64,000 nucleotides of DNA from Chytridium lagenaria (taxonomy: Eukaryota > Chytridiomycota > Chytridiomycetes > Chytridiales > Chytridiaceae): the NCBI GenBank assembly GCA_025449115.1, contig JAHLKC010000107.1:1-64000 (forward strand), in the 5' to 3' direction. Position numbers and translations under genes: made by a program. The stretch's first letter is position 1, and each line of letters begins with the position of its first letter. The notes beneath the pieces are model-generated. The model did no database searches, was not told the origin of the DNA, and was given only the letters and a program-made list of their open reading frames with translations. Below, piece by piece: positions 55,619-64,000 of the stretch.

Positions 55619-57965
55619 ACAAATGTTACTTTCTTGTGTTACCCTGAATTTAGGATGTCTCTTGATAAAGTTTTGTTTTGCAAATGTCCTGGCTTACCTA
55701 AAAATTAGGAAGCTTGTGCAACCTAATTTATCTATTATTTTTGATTTTTCATGTTTGCAACGTTTACGTTGGGTTGGATCATTAGTTTTAGACGCGTACA
55801 ATCTTTAGCAGTTTTGTACCCATTGCTCTTCTTTATATGTTTTATTTATTGGGAGGGTCACCTTACTTAGTGATGACGTGTGATAGCGCGTGAGGTGATT
55901 TAAACTGTGTACAAGTTGATAGGCCATGCCACTTGTGCCTTATTCGGTACACCCAAATGGACAACTTTCACATAAATTGCATTTCCTCTGGGTGTGTTGA
56001 CAGACTTAATGCACGAGGCTCACTTGGCAGGCTAATGCACATCAACGTATGACTTTTGGTGCACGTAAGTTTAGATGTGGCTACATACAGAGTACAATAT
56101 CAAGGAGCTTGGCACTATCATTAATATTTTCCTTGATGGATTAGCTGCAAACTACCCTGAACAAATGAACCTCAACTCCCATCTCCTTATAAACTGGTGT
56201 TATTTTATAAGGAACTATAGGTCTGCTAGAGACTATCAGTACTTTGTGTACAAAGGAAGGATTGGACGTTTAAAGCCACTCTTTCTCAATTGAAACAATA
56301 AAAAATATCTGTGTTGGTGTTGAGGCACTTCATGGCAGCGTCTATATTGTTTTCTTGAGTTGATTGTTTATGTCAGAATATAAGAACTTTGTCCACATGA
56401 CAATTTGACAATTTCACCGCACTGACCATTTTAAAAAACCTGAATCCGGTTTTATTTGGTTAATTGAATTAAAGAATAAACACAATTTTTGAGACAAAAA
56501 GCGGGTTTTTCCACCCATCGCATGGGCAGATCAAGGTAAATTCGCTGTGTAGTCCAACTGTTTTGAAAACATGAATAATATACAGTGCATGACACCAAGA
56601 GTCATAAAATTTCAAAAATCTTGGTGGCCCAAAACTCACGAAATCATTAGGAGACTTGCCCTGGGTCTCCCATACCAAAAGATGCACTGTGAGAAACGAA
56701 GATATTTGAAAACGCCAATTTTTTTGGACCTCAGTTACGAAGAATGAAATGCCTTCAAAGGGGTATCATTAGATGCGCCATGACCTCAGCAACGTTTCCC
56801 GTTATGTGTGCGACAAATCTTTCTTAAGATAAATCTGGAGAATTCTCTCATGGAAGTCAAAAAAAAAAAAAAAAAATAAATTTTGTGATCCAACAATTTC
56901 TGTGGGATTTTCAAAGATCACAGTAGTTAGACTCGATGCTGTTGTTGCTAGTTCATAAGCTGAAAGACCATCCTATTTGTTTCCGTTGCTATGATCCAAG
57001 GAGATAACGTATCAGGCCTTCAAGCTGTTGTATTTTGCATCTCTAATGCGGCTGCTCTTGGACGCAACCCGAAATGAGCCATCTCTTGAGCTTTGCAGAA
57101 GTGTCCATCTACTTCACCCGCCTCTCCTTCCGCAGCAGATTCTGAGCTGTCTGATGACCATGACAGGCTCAAGTATCCAGAGTCTGACTGGGAAGACTCA
57201 GATAGCTGTTCCTTGAATTCTTTATAAACATGAAACTTACTTTGTAGTGAACTCTTCAACTTTACCTCTTGAGAATGTTTTGCCTTCGACATCCAATCGC
57301 TTTCGCTGTTTGCTTTGGCAGCTTAGGAAGAGGAGGCATGAAAAAATGAGTGTGATACAGTATTCTGACAAGAATGTAACAAATAGTCTACGACGGACTA
57401 TGTATGAAATCAGGTGGGCGTGTGATTGAACCATCATCACCTATAGCATCGGGGGGGTGGGGTAGCTCTTGTCAAGTGCTATCGATTAACATTGAGATAT
57501 TTTTTATTTGGATCAACCCCAATGACAAGATATCCCCGTAAATTCTGGTAATTTTTTTCTCTATGACTCTTAGTGTCACGCATTGTATATCAAAAAAAGT
57601 TGAAATGTTATCCCTTCAAGAGCAAGATTTTGTCTGAAGGCCTAATTTTTGCTCTTTGTTGAGATTTGGCCTTTCATCAACAGGAGCCAAAGACAAATCC
57701 ATTTTGTCATCACTGCTCATTGGAAGCAGGTTTCTGGAGACGAAAGGGTTATGGGGAGCTTAGTACGTTAAAAGGCGATGAGAATGGAGGTGAAATGAGG
57801 GAATGTGTGAGTGCATGGGGAGGTAGCAGAAGACCTAACATATGAAAAATGAAATTAGGATTGCGAGCTCGAATTCTATATTCTAATAACAGATTTTATG
57901 CTAAAATTGAGCTAACCTGAATTTCAGGGAAAAATTTGGCAAATGTACAGTTGCAAAAACTCTCT
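55619..57965. other. extra sequence inside Harbinger element 1
   Basis: A leftward frame near 57,292-57,020 has an acidic, serine-rich stretch (SWSSDSSESAAEGEAGEVDG) and a rightward frame near 56,075-56,293 reads MWLHTEYNIKELGTIINIFL. Neither is recognised. A poly-A run lies near 56,860. Possibly a nested insertion. Confidence 0.35.
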
Positions 57966-59265
57966 ATTTTGACTGGAAAAAAAAGAACAACTCAAAACAA
58001 CAAAAAATGACTAAAGCAACTAAAACCGTCAACAACAACTTGGTTATTATTTAAAACCTGTTTTATTTAAACATAGTTGTTTTTCTTTCTTTTCTTTTGG
58101 TCATAAAACAATGCACTTTCTTTTTTCTGTTATCATCAACTGTAAGAATAATTGGTGTGCAGACGCGTTGAAAGGTAAACATGATTACATTTACACATAT
58201 AAACACCTTAAACTAATAACAATGTTGTAGTGAAGGGGCAGTTTATTAAATAAAGTTGCGCAAAATTGGGCTGAGTTCCTTATACATATAACAAGTCATC
58301 TATATTTAAACTAATTGTTAAATCAATGTACTAATTATAGTGAGAAACTAAGTATGCCAAGCATCTTTGTGACGCTTCAAAGATAATAAGTAAGTAAATG
58401 TGTTGTATTTTGTAGTACTTACTTTATTTATATAATTTTATACTATTTTCTTTGCAGCTGTCCCCCTTATGCCAGCCGAAGAAGGCAGACTTGGTTCCAC
58501 ATGGCATCGTGCCGTTTCAGAACATTTTTGGTGCGATTAAGACTCAGATTTGAGATTTGGGAAACTGTTTGCGTTATTGCTATTGAAGCGGGCATTAGCC
58601 GCAACCTTTTTTTTGGCCATTTTTTATTTGAAGACGTATCCCACAAAAGACATTGCAGCAAATTGACTTAAAGTATCTCCGTCAACTTGGCACATCAAGG
58701 TCGATACTATGTTAATCATAATATCAAGCATAAATATGGTATATTTTGTTTCAACGTTTCTGATTTTTCATCTCCTTTATCAAAACACTAATTCAGAACA
58801 ACAAATTTTTTTGCGAAGACAGATGGGAAAACTGGCGCATTCCAATCCCTCTGTATATGTGGACAGTGTGGATATCTTGGTGCAAGAAAAAAGACTAAAC
58901 AAACAGCTCTACAGCCACAAGTTCAAGCATGCTGGTTACCCATACCAAATTGCAACGGCCCTGGGTACCTTGAAAATAGTGCATATTCCTGGTGGTTTTT
59001 AATGTGGATCCTGACCTGTCCTGAAGATGGTGGGAAAGCCTGTTACCTCTCCTGGAGCAAGACGAGATGATTGCCGCTGACAAAGCATATAGAGATGACC
59101 CCAAATTAGGAACATTTAGATGGCTCAACAGATAGATAAAGGAGGCACAGTAACAACATAAACCAGATGGGGGCAAAACAGTGAATAAGCGGAAAAAAGA
59201 CTTTTAAGTCCTATTGTCCCTGTTTTTGTTGAGACAAAGCCAAGTATGCAAATATTTTTAAAATT
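57966..59265. other. spacer between the two Harbinger elements, with an old DDE transposase
   Basis: Mostly AT-rich sequence; the right half contains the decayed transposase listed separately. Confidence 0.4.
58450..59180 (+). pseudogene. decayed DDE (Tnp4-like) transposase
   Basis: Fragments in order: NIFGAIKTQI, then YSHKFKHAGYPYQIATALGT, LKIVHIPGGF, and in another frame DEMIAADKAYRDDPKLGTFR. The pattern GYxYxxAxAL..G.IV...GPF followed by ADKAYR is that of the DDE_Tnp_4-type endonuclease fold. It has stops and shifts and no visible terminal repeats. Confidence 0.55.
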
Positions 59266-59420
59266 AGAGAGTTTTCGCAACCGCTAAAATTTAATTTTCA
59301 ATTTTCAAAAACATCAATTTTCAACTTATTAACGAGACTAAAGCTAAAATTGAAAATTAAAATTGTCGCTAGCGACCCCACTAAAGTAAAGAGATTTGCA
59401 ACTTAGCCAAATTAACAAAC

Positions 59421-60524
59421 ATGGTTGATCTCAACAGAGATGACCATGGATCCCCCCAAAACTCACCCCTAAACTCGGCCCAGAGCTCACCGAAGCCCAT
59501 CAGCAACAAGGCCACCACCTCCAAGGGTTCTACCGCCAGCAAGACCTCGCAGAAATCTTAGGAACCCTAACCCTAACCCTAACCCTCGGGAAAGACTCTG
59601 AAAAGCTTTCGCTTCAATCCCAGCATCGACGTCGAGCTCCTGAAGCTGGTTCTGGATCTACAACCATTTGCTGCGGGCTACGGGAAGGTCAAGGATAAGT
59701 GGCAGGCTGTGGCGGATGGGTTGAGGGCTATTGTGACGGATTTTGGGGAGAACTACAAACCAGACAGTCTCAATCCAGCGGCGGCACGGCGTCGGTTTGA
59801 TACTTTGGTCGATTCCTTTAAAAAGGAGGAGATGGATTCTCTGAGGGCCTCTGGGACTGATGAAGAATACGAGGAGAGGGAACGGCTTTTGACAGATATA
59901 TTAGAAATGGTAGGAGTTGATCCTTTTGCTTAACTTATATCTTTTTATTAGATGGAATTCCATGAGCTCGAGAAGGCGGAGAAGAACGAGAAGGAAAGGG
60001 CTGAAGCGCAGAAGAAAGAGGCGAGGGGTGAGGCAATTGTGAGAGCTGCCTCCATGGGCCTTGTGAAGACGAGTGGGAAGGGGAAGCGTGGTAACAATGG
60101 GGACACAGAAATGGGAGGGGATGCCCTTAGTGACGTTGAAGGGGAGAGTAAGGATGGGCAGCCAACTACCGAATCAGCAGCCGGATCCTCTCGAAAAAAA
60201 CAGCGCCGCTCTGATCTCGAAAACACGTCTACCGCGACAGTTCTTCTCAAGTGGTTTGAGGACAAGGAATCTCGGAAGATTGTTGATCACGCTATGCACG
60301 AACAAAAGATGGTGATGGAGGAAAAAAAACTCGGTTTGGAAGAGAAGAGGTTGGGCTTAGAGGAGAAGAAACTCGAGGAGTTGAAGGCAGAAAGGATATT
60401 CAAAGAAGAAAAGGAGCGTGAATACAGGAAAGAGAGGGAGGAAAAAGATCGGAGGTTGATGGAGTCCCAAAATGTTCTTATTCAGAGCCTTTTAAATCTT
60501 GTTGCAAAGAATAATAATAGCTAA
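59421..60524 (+). CDS. Harbinger ORF1: SANT/Myb-like DNA-binding and coiled-coil protein
   Basis: In PIF/Harbinger transposons this protein helps nuclear import of the transposase and recruits it to the ends. ATG 59,421 opens MVDLNRDDHGSPQNSPLNSA. The same frame runs to 59,909, except for TAG at 59,559 and three TAA codons within a telomeric repeat tract. The DNA-binding region reads FRFNPSIDVELLKLVLDLQP, VKDKWQAVADGLR and PAAARRRFDTLVDSF. A 42-nt intron (59,910-59,951) joins ILEM to MEFHELEKAEKNEKERAEA. The C-terminal part is a lysine/glutamate coiled coil with the heptads KKLGLEEKRLGLEEKKLEEL. Without the tract the frame would be intact, about 350 residues. Alternatively an intron removes the tract; a GT at about 59,526 and an AG before CTTTCGC are available. 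Confidence 0.8.
59563..59586 (+). repeat. interstitial telomeric repeat (CCCTAA)n
   Basis: Four units of AACCCT in perfect tandem. Read on the other strand this is TTAGGG, the common fungal and animal telomere repeat. It sits inside the Harbinger ORF1 and brings three in-frame TAA codons. Confidence 0.85.
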
Positions 60525-60579
60525 AAATAAACTTTTATTGCTTGATATGTATGTTTAGTTTCTTTTAATTAATCTTCCA

Positions 60580-61673
60580 TCATCGGGGCGTGTAAGTACT
60601 CAAAAGGAGTTGGGGATCCATCCCAAAGTAGTCCGCAATTTGGTTTCCGTAAAAGCACGTATAGACGTTACAGAGAATTGCGGCAACCTTGTAAGTCTTC
60701 CCGACTGGCTGCAGAAAAAGCTTTTGATTCTTGCTGAAATCACAAAACGCCCAATAACGCGTTATCATTCCAAATCCCCACTCCACACTCTCTCTCACTT
60801 TGCTCATTCTCTTGTTAAATTCGGCTTTGTCGGGAGTAATGCCGTATTTAAAAGGGCAACAAAGGTGGTCACGGTTGCCATACGCCGGGTCTCCGTAGAT
60901 AACAAAGTGCTTTCCGTCCTTTGTAAGCTCAACCTCCAACGTCTCGAGAATGTTACTCTTCTTGAGTAGGTAGAGATCGTGTCGTGGTCCGTTGACAGGC
61001 CCAAACAGGTGCGTGATAAGTCCATCTGGCGTTACAATTGACTGGTACTTGAGCGCGTGCTTTCTTTTGTGTCCGTTGTATGCCTCTTTTGAAGTTTGGT
61101 CGGCCGTGCAATGCCGCGGACGGTTCCATCGATGAATCCAACGCAACAATCAACAGGAGCTCCCTTGGCGTGAATGGCGTCCGCCATGAGCTGGAGCTTT
61201 CCAGAAGTGAGCCTCTCGCTATCCCAATGCAGAAGGTGGCTGAAGTCATCATGGATCAGGTGAAGGACAGCGTTGCAGATTTTGCTTAAGGTGCCAGAAG
61301 AATATCCAAACATGACTTGCAAGTCGCAGAGCCTGTTGGGGTAGGCCATGCGTCGAAGAAACATGCATAATGCGACTTCTGCCTTGACAGGGATCCGATC
61401 CACAACGAGCGGGTTTGGGATGCCAAAGAGGTGTACCATTTGTAGGATTTCGTTCTTTCCAAAGCGAAACATGTCCCTCCAGTATGATGCTGTTGCTGGA
61501 TGCTTACTGAAGTTGAATCTACGGCGCTGAATGAGACTTCTGCTGCGCCGTTGCTCCATGATGAGCAATTCATCCTCTTCAGCAAGTGCGATCGCAACAG
61601 CTATGACTTCATCTTCATCGTCTTCAGAAGCGATCGCAACAGCCATGACTTCGTCTTCATCGTCTTCAGACAT
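60580..61673 (-). CDS. PIF/Harbinger DDE transposase
   Basis: The endonuclease that cuts and joins the element. ATG 61,673 opens MSEDDEDEVMAVAIASEDDE, with a 13-residue block that is tandemly repeated. A helical region YWRDMFRFGKNEILQMVHLF follows, then FLRRMAYPNRLCDLQVMFGY (helix-turn-helix-like). The catalytic triad is D in VGFIDGTVRG, D in YGDPAYGNRDH and E in VRESVEWGFG. The end is GMDPQLLLSTYTPR at 60,580. One base is missing near 61,090, where the frame changes after ARPTKLQ; with it the coding length is 1095 nt, or 364 residues, the normal size. It converges with ORF1 (about 55 bp between stops). Confidence 0.9.
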
Positions 61674-61887
61674 GGTAAATTTTGTCCGATAAGATCACTA
61701 ACGGTAAATTTGAAATTTATTAATTTTAGCGTTTGCGAAAGAACAATCTGAATTTTCAAGTTTAGCGTTAGCAATAAAACTAAAGGCAAAATTGAAAATT
61801 AAATTTTAGCGGTTGCGAAAACTCTCTATTGTTGCCAACATTGTCAATATCAGGATGAACAGACAACCTTTACCAATTTTTTATTCT

Positions 61888-62657
61888 GAATTTGAGTTGA
61901 CCAGTTATGTTGAGCTCCTCATACCATTGGAGGATGTGTCAATGCTTATGCTTTATTATTTATGTTTGTTTTATGTTACAAAAAAGGAGGGATTGACAGG
62001 TCATGAGATCTGTTGGAAACCCTTATCCTCTACATGTATTGAGCTAAAGTTGCTTTATCAATAGATGGAAGTTTCATCGTTGATTGCTGTTAAGTTTAGA
62101 GTCCGAGGTGGACTGTTGTTCAGGAACGAGTGTGAGAGGTTATGTCTAATAACATTGGTAGGTACAAGAGGAGTATAAAGTGCAGAGGGAACAGAGTTGA
62201 ACTGTTCTTCCACGGAGAAGAACGGCAGGAGGCTGAGAACTGAAAGGATTATTAATTCTAATGAACCAACAAATTTATGAAACACAATATATTCAGCTGC
62301 AACCATTCAATTTGGAACCCTTAGACAACTAAGTGTGTTCAATCAAGTGATGTAAAAGGAAGTTAATAGAGAGAGATTATGTGCAAAGCACTGATGACTT
62401 GTTAATGATTGATGTGATTGTGTGTTCTTGAGAGGATATGAATGTCTCTTGTCTCTCTGGTTCAATGATGAAGCTGCCCAGCGGATGGACAGCAGTAAAA
62501 CTATCAAGCAGGTGATATTTTGTTGTATTGGAGCTGACCCCTGAAATCTAACAATTGCTCCTTGTCACCTCTGGAGAATCCATCATAAAATTTTCTAGTT
62601 TATTTACTTTATCAGTTTATTATACTTAAGTTACATTTGAGCCCCGTAACCCCCACA
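61888..62657 (+). repeat. partial LTR A with nested insertion
   Basis: From tttgagttgaccagt onward the sequence follows LTR A (37,274-37,672) to its end gagccccgtaacccccaca; the first third is missing. The homology is split between 62,087 and 62,554 by a solo LTR. Confidence 0.78.
62088..62553 (+). mobile_element. solo LTR (family D) nested in LTR A
   Basis: 466 bp starting TGTTAAGTTTAGAG and ending AAATCTAACA, with terminal inversion TGTTA/TAACA. It is flanked by the 5-bp direct repeat attgc at 62,083-62,087 and 62,554-62,558. Removing it joins the two parts of LTR A. Confidence 0.82.
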
Positions 62658-63261
62658 TTTCTGGTGACATTTCTTGTTCATCCAGAGTATTGTTTGGTTT
62701 GAAATCAGTACGGGAGGTAAGGCGGTTTTGCATGGTGTACTCAAAGCGCTTCCCGCCCTCATGGACCTCATAGTCCATGTTGAAGCCAGCCACAAAACGG
62801 AGAATGATTTTGCAGTACCGCCTGCCGTTAGATTTGAACAACATAACTTTGTGTAACCTTAAGCCTGTTTTGATTGAAGCTGCTCGGATGAGTGGGAGTT
62901 ACCATCATTTCTGTTGCAGCAGTAATTGACTGATGCTTTGGGTCCCCACTCTCCATATCAATGGTTTGATCTGAATCCTCATCTGAATCGTCAAATGAGG
63001 ACATAGGCTGGCTGGGCTGAGCTGAGGGAGTTGGCCTGCATTTGTTGGAGAAATATGAAGGAGGTGGAGTCAAGGATTTGGAAAGGTTTTGCTGTCAAAA
63101 ACTGGTAAGGGCCAATGGCATGGGGCAGGGCCTAGCTGCAGCAACATCTTGAAACACCTTGGCCAAAGCAATCCTAGCCTGATCCGCATCGGTTCTCTAG
63201 GTTGTGTCAAACATGACACAAATTAATGTTACATTCCAAAAATAATCTGAGTGAATAGAAT
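62658..63261. other. unclassified stretch between two LTR A ends
   Basis: A leftward frame near 63,073-62,828 reads PTPSAQPSQPMSSFDDSDED and another at 62,844-62,626 contains GFNMDYEVHEGGKRFEYTMQ. Both look faintly protein-like but are not recognised. They could be an internal part of a retroelement or a captured gene fragment. Confidence 0.35.
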
Positions 63262-63309
63262 TAAGTTTATTATACTTTTTAGTTACATTTGAGCCCCGTA
63301 ACCCCTACA
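63262..63309 (+). repeat. LTR A 3' end fragment
   Basis: About 48 bp nearly identical to the last part of LTR A (ttacatttgagccccgtaac, then cccctaca). Confidence 0.65.
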
Positions 63310-64000
63310 GGCCAAGGGTGATCTAGTGATTACTTAAGATGCATGTTAAACTTCAAGAGAAAAAATAAGAAATCGTATCACTTTTGTTATTTAATTTCTT
63401 GCGATGCGGAATGAATCTTGATTTGAAACGGCCTTTGGGCTCCAAGCGGCAACATAGGGTACAGCCTCACGAAGCTTCTCTCCAGTCCAAGATGGGTTGT
63501 TGCACTCAGAAAGCTACTTTGCCAAGATTATATCATTTTTCAGGGTTCCAGGTAATTTCAATGGTAGGTACGGGGGTTTTAGGCATGGTGGGAGTATTGG
63601 AAGATCCAGGTTATTAAGATCTGTTAGGTCGGGTTGGGTTGAGTAAATTATGTGGGAGGTTTGGCTAACATGTTATATGTGATATGGCTAGTAAATAGCT
63701 TTGAATATTGACAATAGGGCGGAAAATAGAAGGAGGTGGTTAAACAACTAAAAAAAAATAGCTATGAATATAGCTTTAGAGTGGGTTGAGGTCAGATTCT
63801 GAAACCAAGGGCCTTTTGAACATTACTAATATTTCAATAAAAAAAATTTAAAGAAAAAAGTATATTTACTTGAAATTTTGACCATTTCGTGAGGCTTTTT
63901 TTGTTGCGCGTCTGGCTCATTTCACTCTCAATCATTTGCCCCGCAAATCTACAGATATGGGCCTTTTTGTGAAAACGACTAAATTGACTACTTTTAGTCG
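63310..64000. other. right end, nothing recognisable
   Basis: A short rightward frame at 63,384-63,617 has no family features. AT-rich sequence continues to the window end. Confidence 0.4.

Larger units (their letters stand above)
53438..57965. mobile_element. decayed PIF/Harbinger element 1
   Basis: Imperfect terminal inverted repeats: the left end starts AGAGACTTTTGCAAACGTTA and the right end, reversed, starts AGAGAGTTTTTGCAACTGTA; both continue into a shared GCCAAATTTTTCC. A 3-bp direct repeat att flanks the ends (53,435-53,437 and 57,966-57,968). Inside are a rightward ORF1 remnant and a leftward transposase remnant in the same layout as element 2. The 2.3 kb from 55,619 to the right end has no counterpart in element 2. 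Confidence 0.75.
59266..61827. mobile_element. PIF/Harbinger element 2, structurally complete
   Basis: 2562 bp with perfect terminal inverted repeats of about 40 bp (AGAGAGTTTTCGCAACCGCT at the left and its exact complement at the right), flanked by the direct repeat att (59,263-59,265 and 61,828-61,830). Subterminal AATT-rich repeats occur at both ends. It carries two convergent genes: ORF1 with a SANT-like start and coiled coil (+) and a DDE transposase (-). This two-gene layout and the 3-bp target duplication are hallmarks of the superfamily. Confidence 0.92.

Noticed and set aside
62058..62306. Leftward frame in the nested solo LTR
   Set aside because: Lies wholly within non-coding LTR sequence.
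1..64000. CRISPR arrays, operons, ribosome binding sites, prokaryotic or phage features
   Set aside because: The sequence is eukaryotic nuclear DNA with introns; no regularly spaced repeats were seen.

Overview
The window is nuclear DNA of a fungus. The evidence is many short GT-AG introns (about 40 to 110 nt, often with CTAAC/CTGAC-like branch sites), a TTAGGG-type telomeric repeat, and fungal-type housekeeping genes: NAD-glutamate dehydrogenase of the large class, an RNase II-like DIS3L2/SSD1 protein, cytochrome b5-fused fatty acid 2-hydroxylase, a forkhead factor, MIC10, SAM50 and COX6. The mixture of Ty1/copia, chromodomain Ty3/gypsy and PIF/Harbinger DNA transposons suggests an early-diverging (chytrid-like) fungus, but that placement is inference.

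Positions 1-32,600 are gene-dense. In order they hold: a doubtful proline-rich coding fragment (-); GDH2 (+); BET1 SNARE (-); an APQ12-like membrane protein (+); the RGG-tailed DIS3L2/SSD1-family RNase (+); fatty acid 2-hydroxylase (-); an unidentified protein (-); the exosome cofactor MPP6 (+); the eRF1 methyltransferase MTQ2 (-); a small unidentified protein (-); a forkhead factor (-); MIC10 (-); GPN2 (+); SAM50 (-); SEC61 beta (+); and COX6 (-). Genes are packed closely. MIC10 and GPN2 share a 41-bp gap between start codons, and the stops of MPP6 and MTQ2 are 41 bp apart. MIC10, SAM50 and COX6 make a short run of mitochondrial membrane genes. RNA processing and translation are represented by DIS3L2/SSD1, MPP6, MTQ2 and GPN2; secretion by BET1, SEC61 beta and perhaps APQ12.

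Positions 33,400-64,000 are almost wholly transposon debris. A decayed gypsy chromovirus is followed by a nest of copia elements inserted into each other in both orientations: families A, B and C, solo LTRs with 5-bp target duplications, and one inverted fragment flanked by a 71-bp duplication. Next come two PIF/Harbinger elements of related type. The right-hand one (59,266-61,827) has perfect 40-bp terminal inverted repeats, a 3-bp target duplication and both expected genes, and carries a telomeric repeat tract inside its DNA-binding gene. The left-hand one is a decayed relative. A further decayed DDE transposase lies between them.

Many conserved genes are broken by single-base losses, often next to C or G homopolymers. 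In GDH2 exactly three missing bases restore one frame across eight exons. I read these as sequencing or assembly errors rather than pseudogenes. I found no clearly new system. The best leads are the telomeric repeat inside the transposon gene, the likely half-tRNA-Lys primer site of copia element C, and the microexons in two housekeeping genes.
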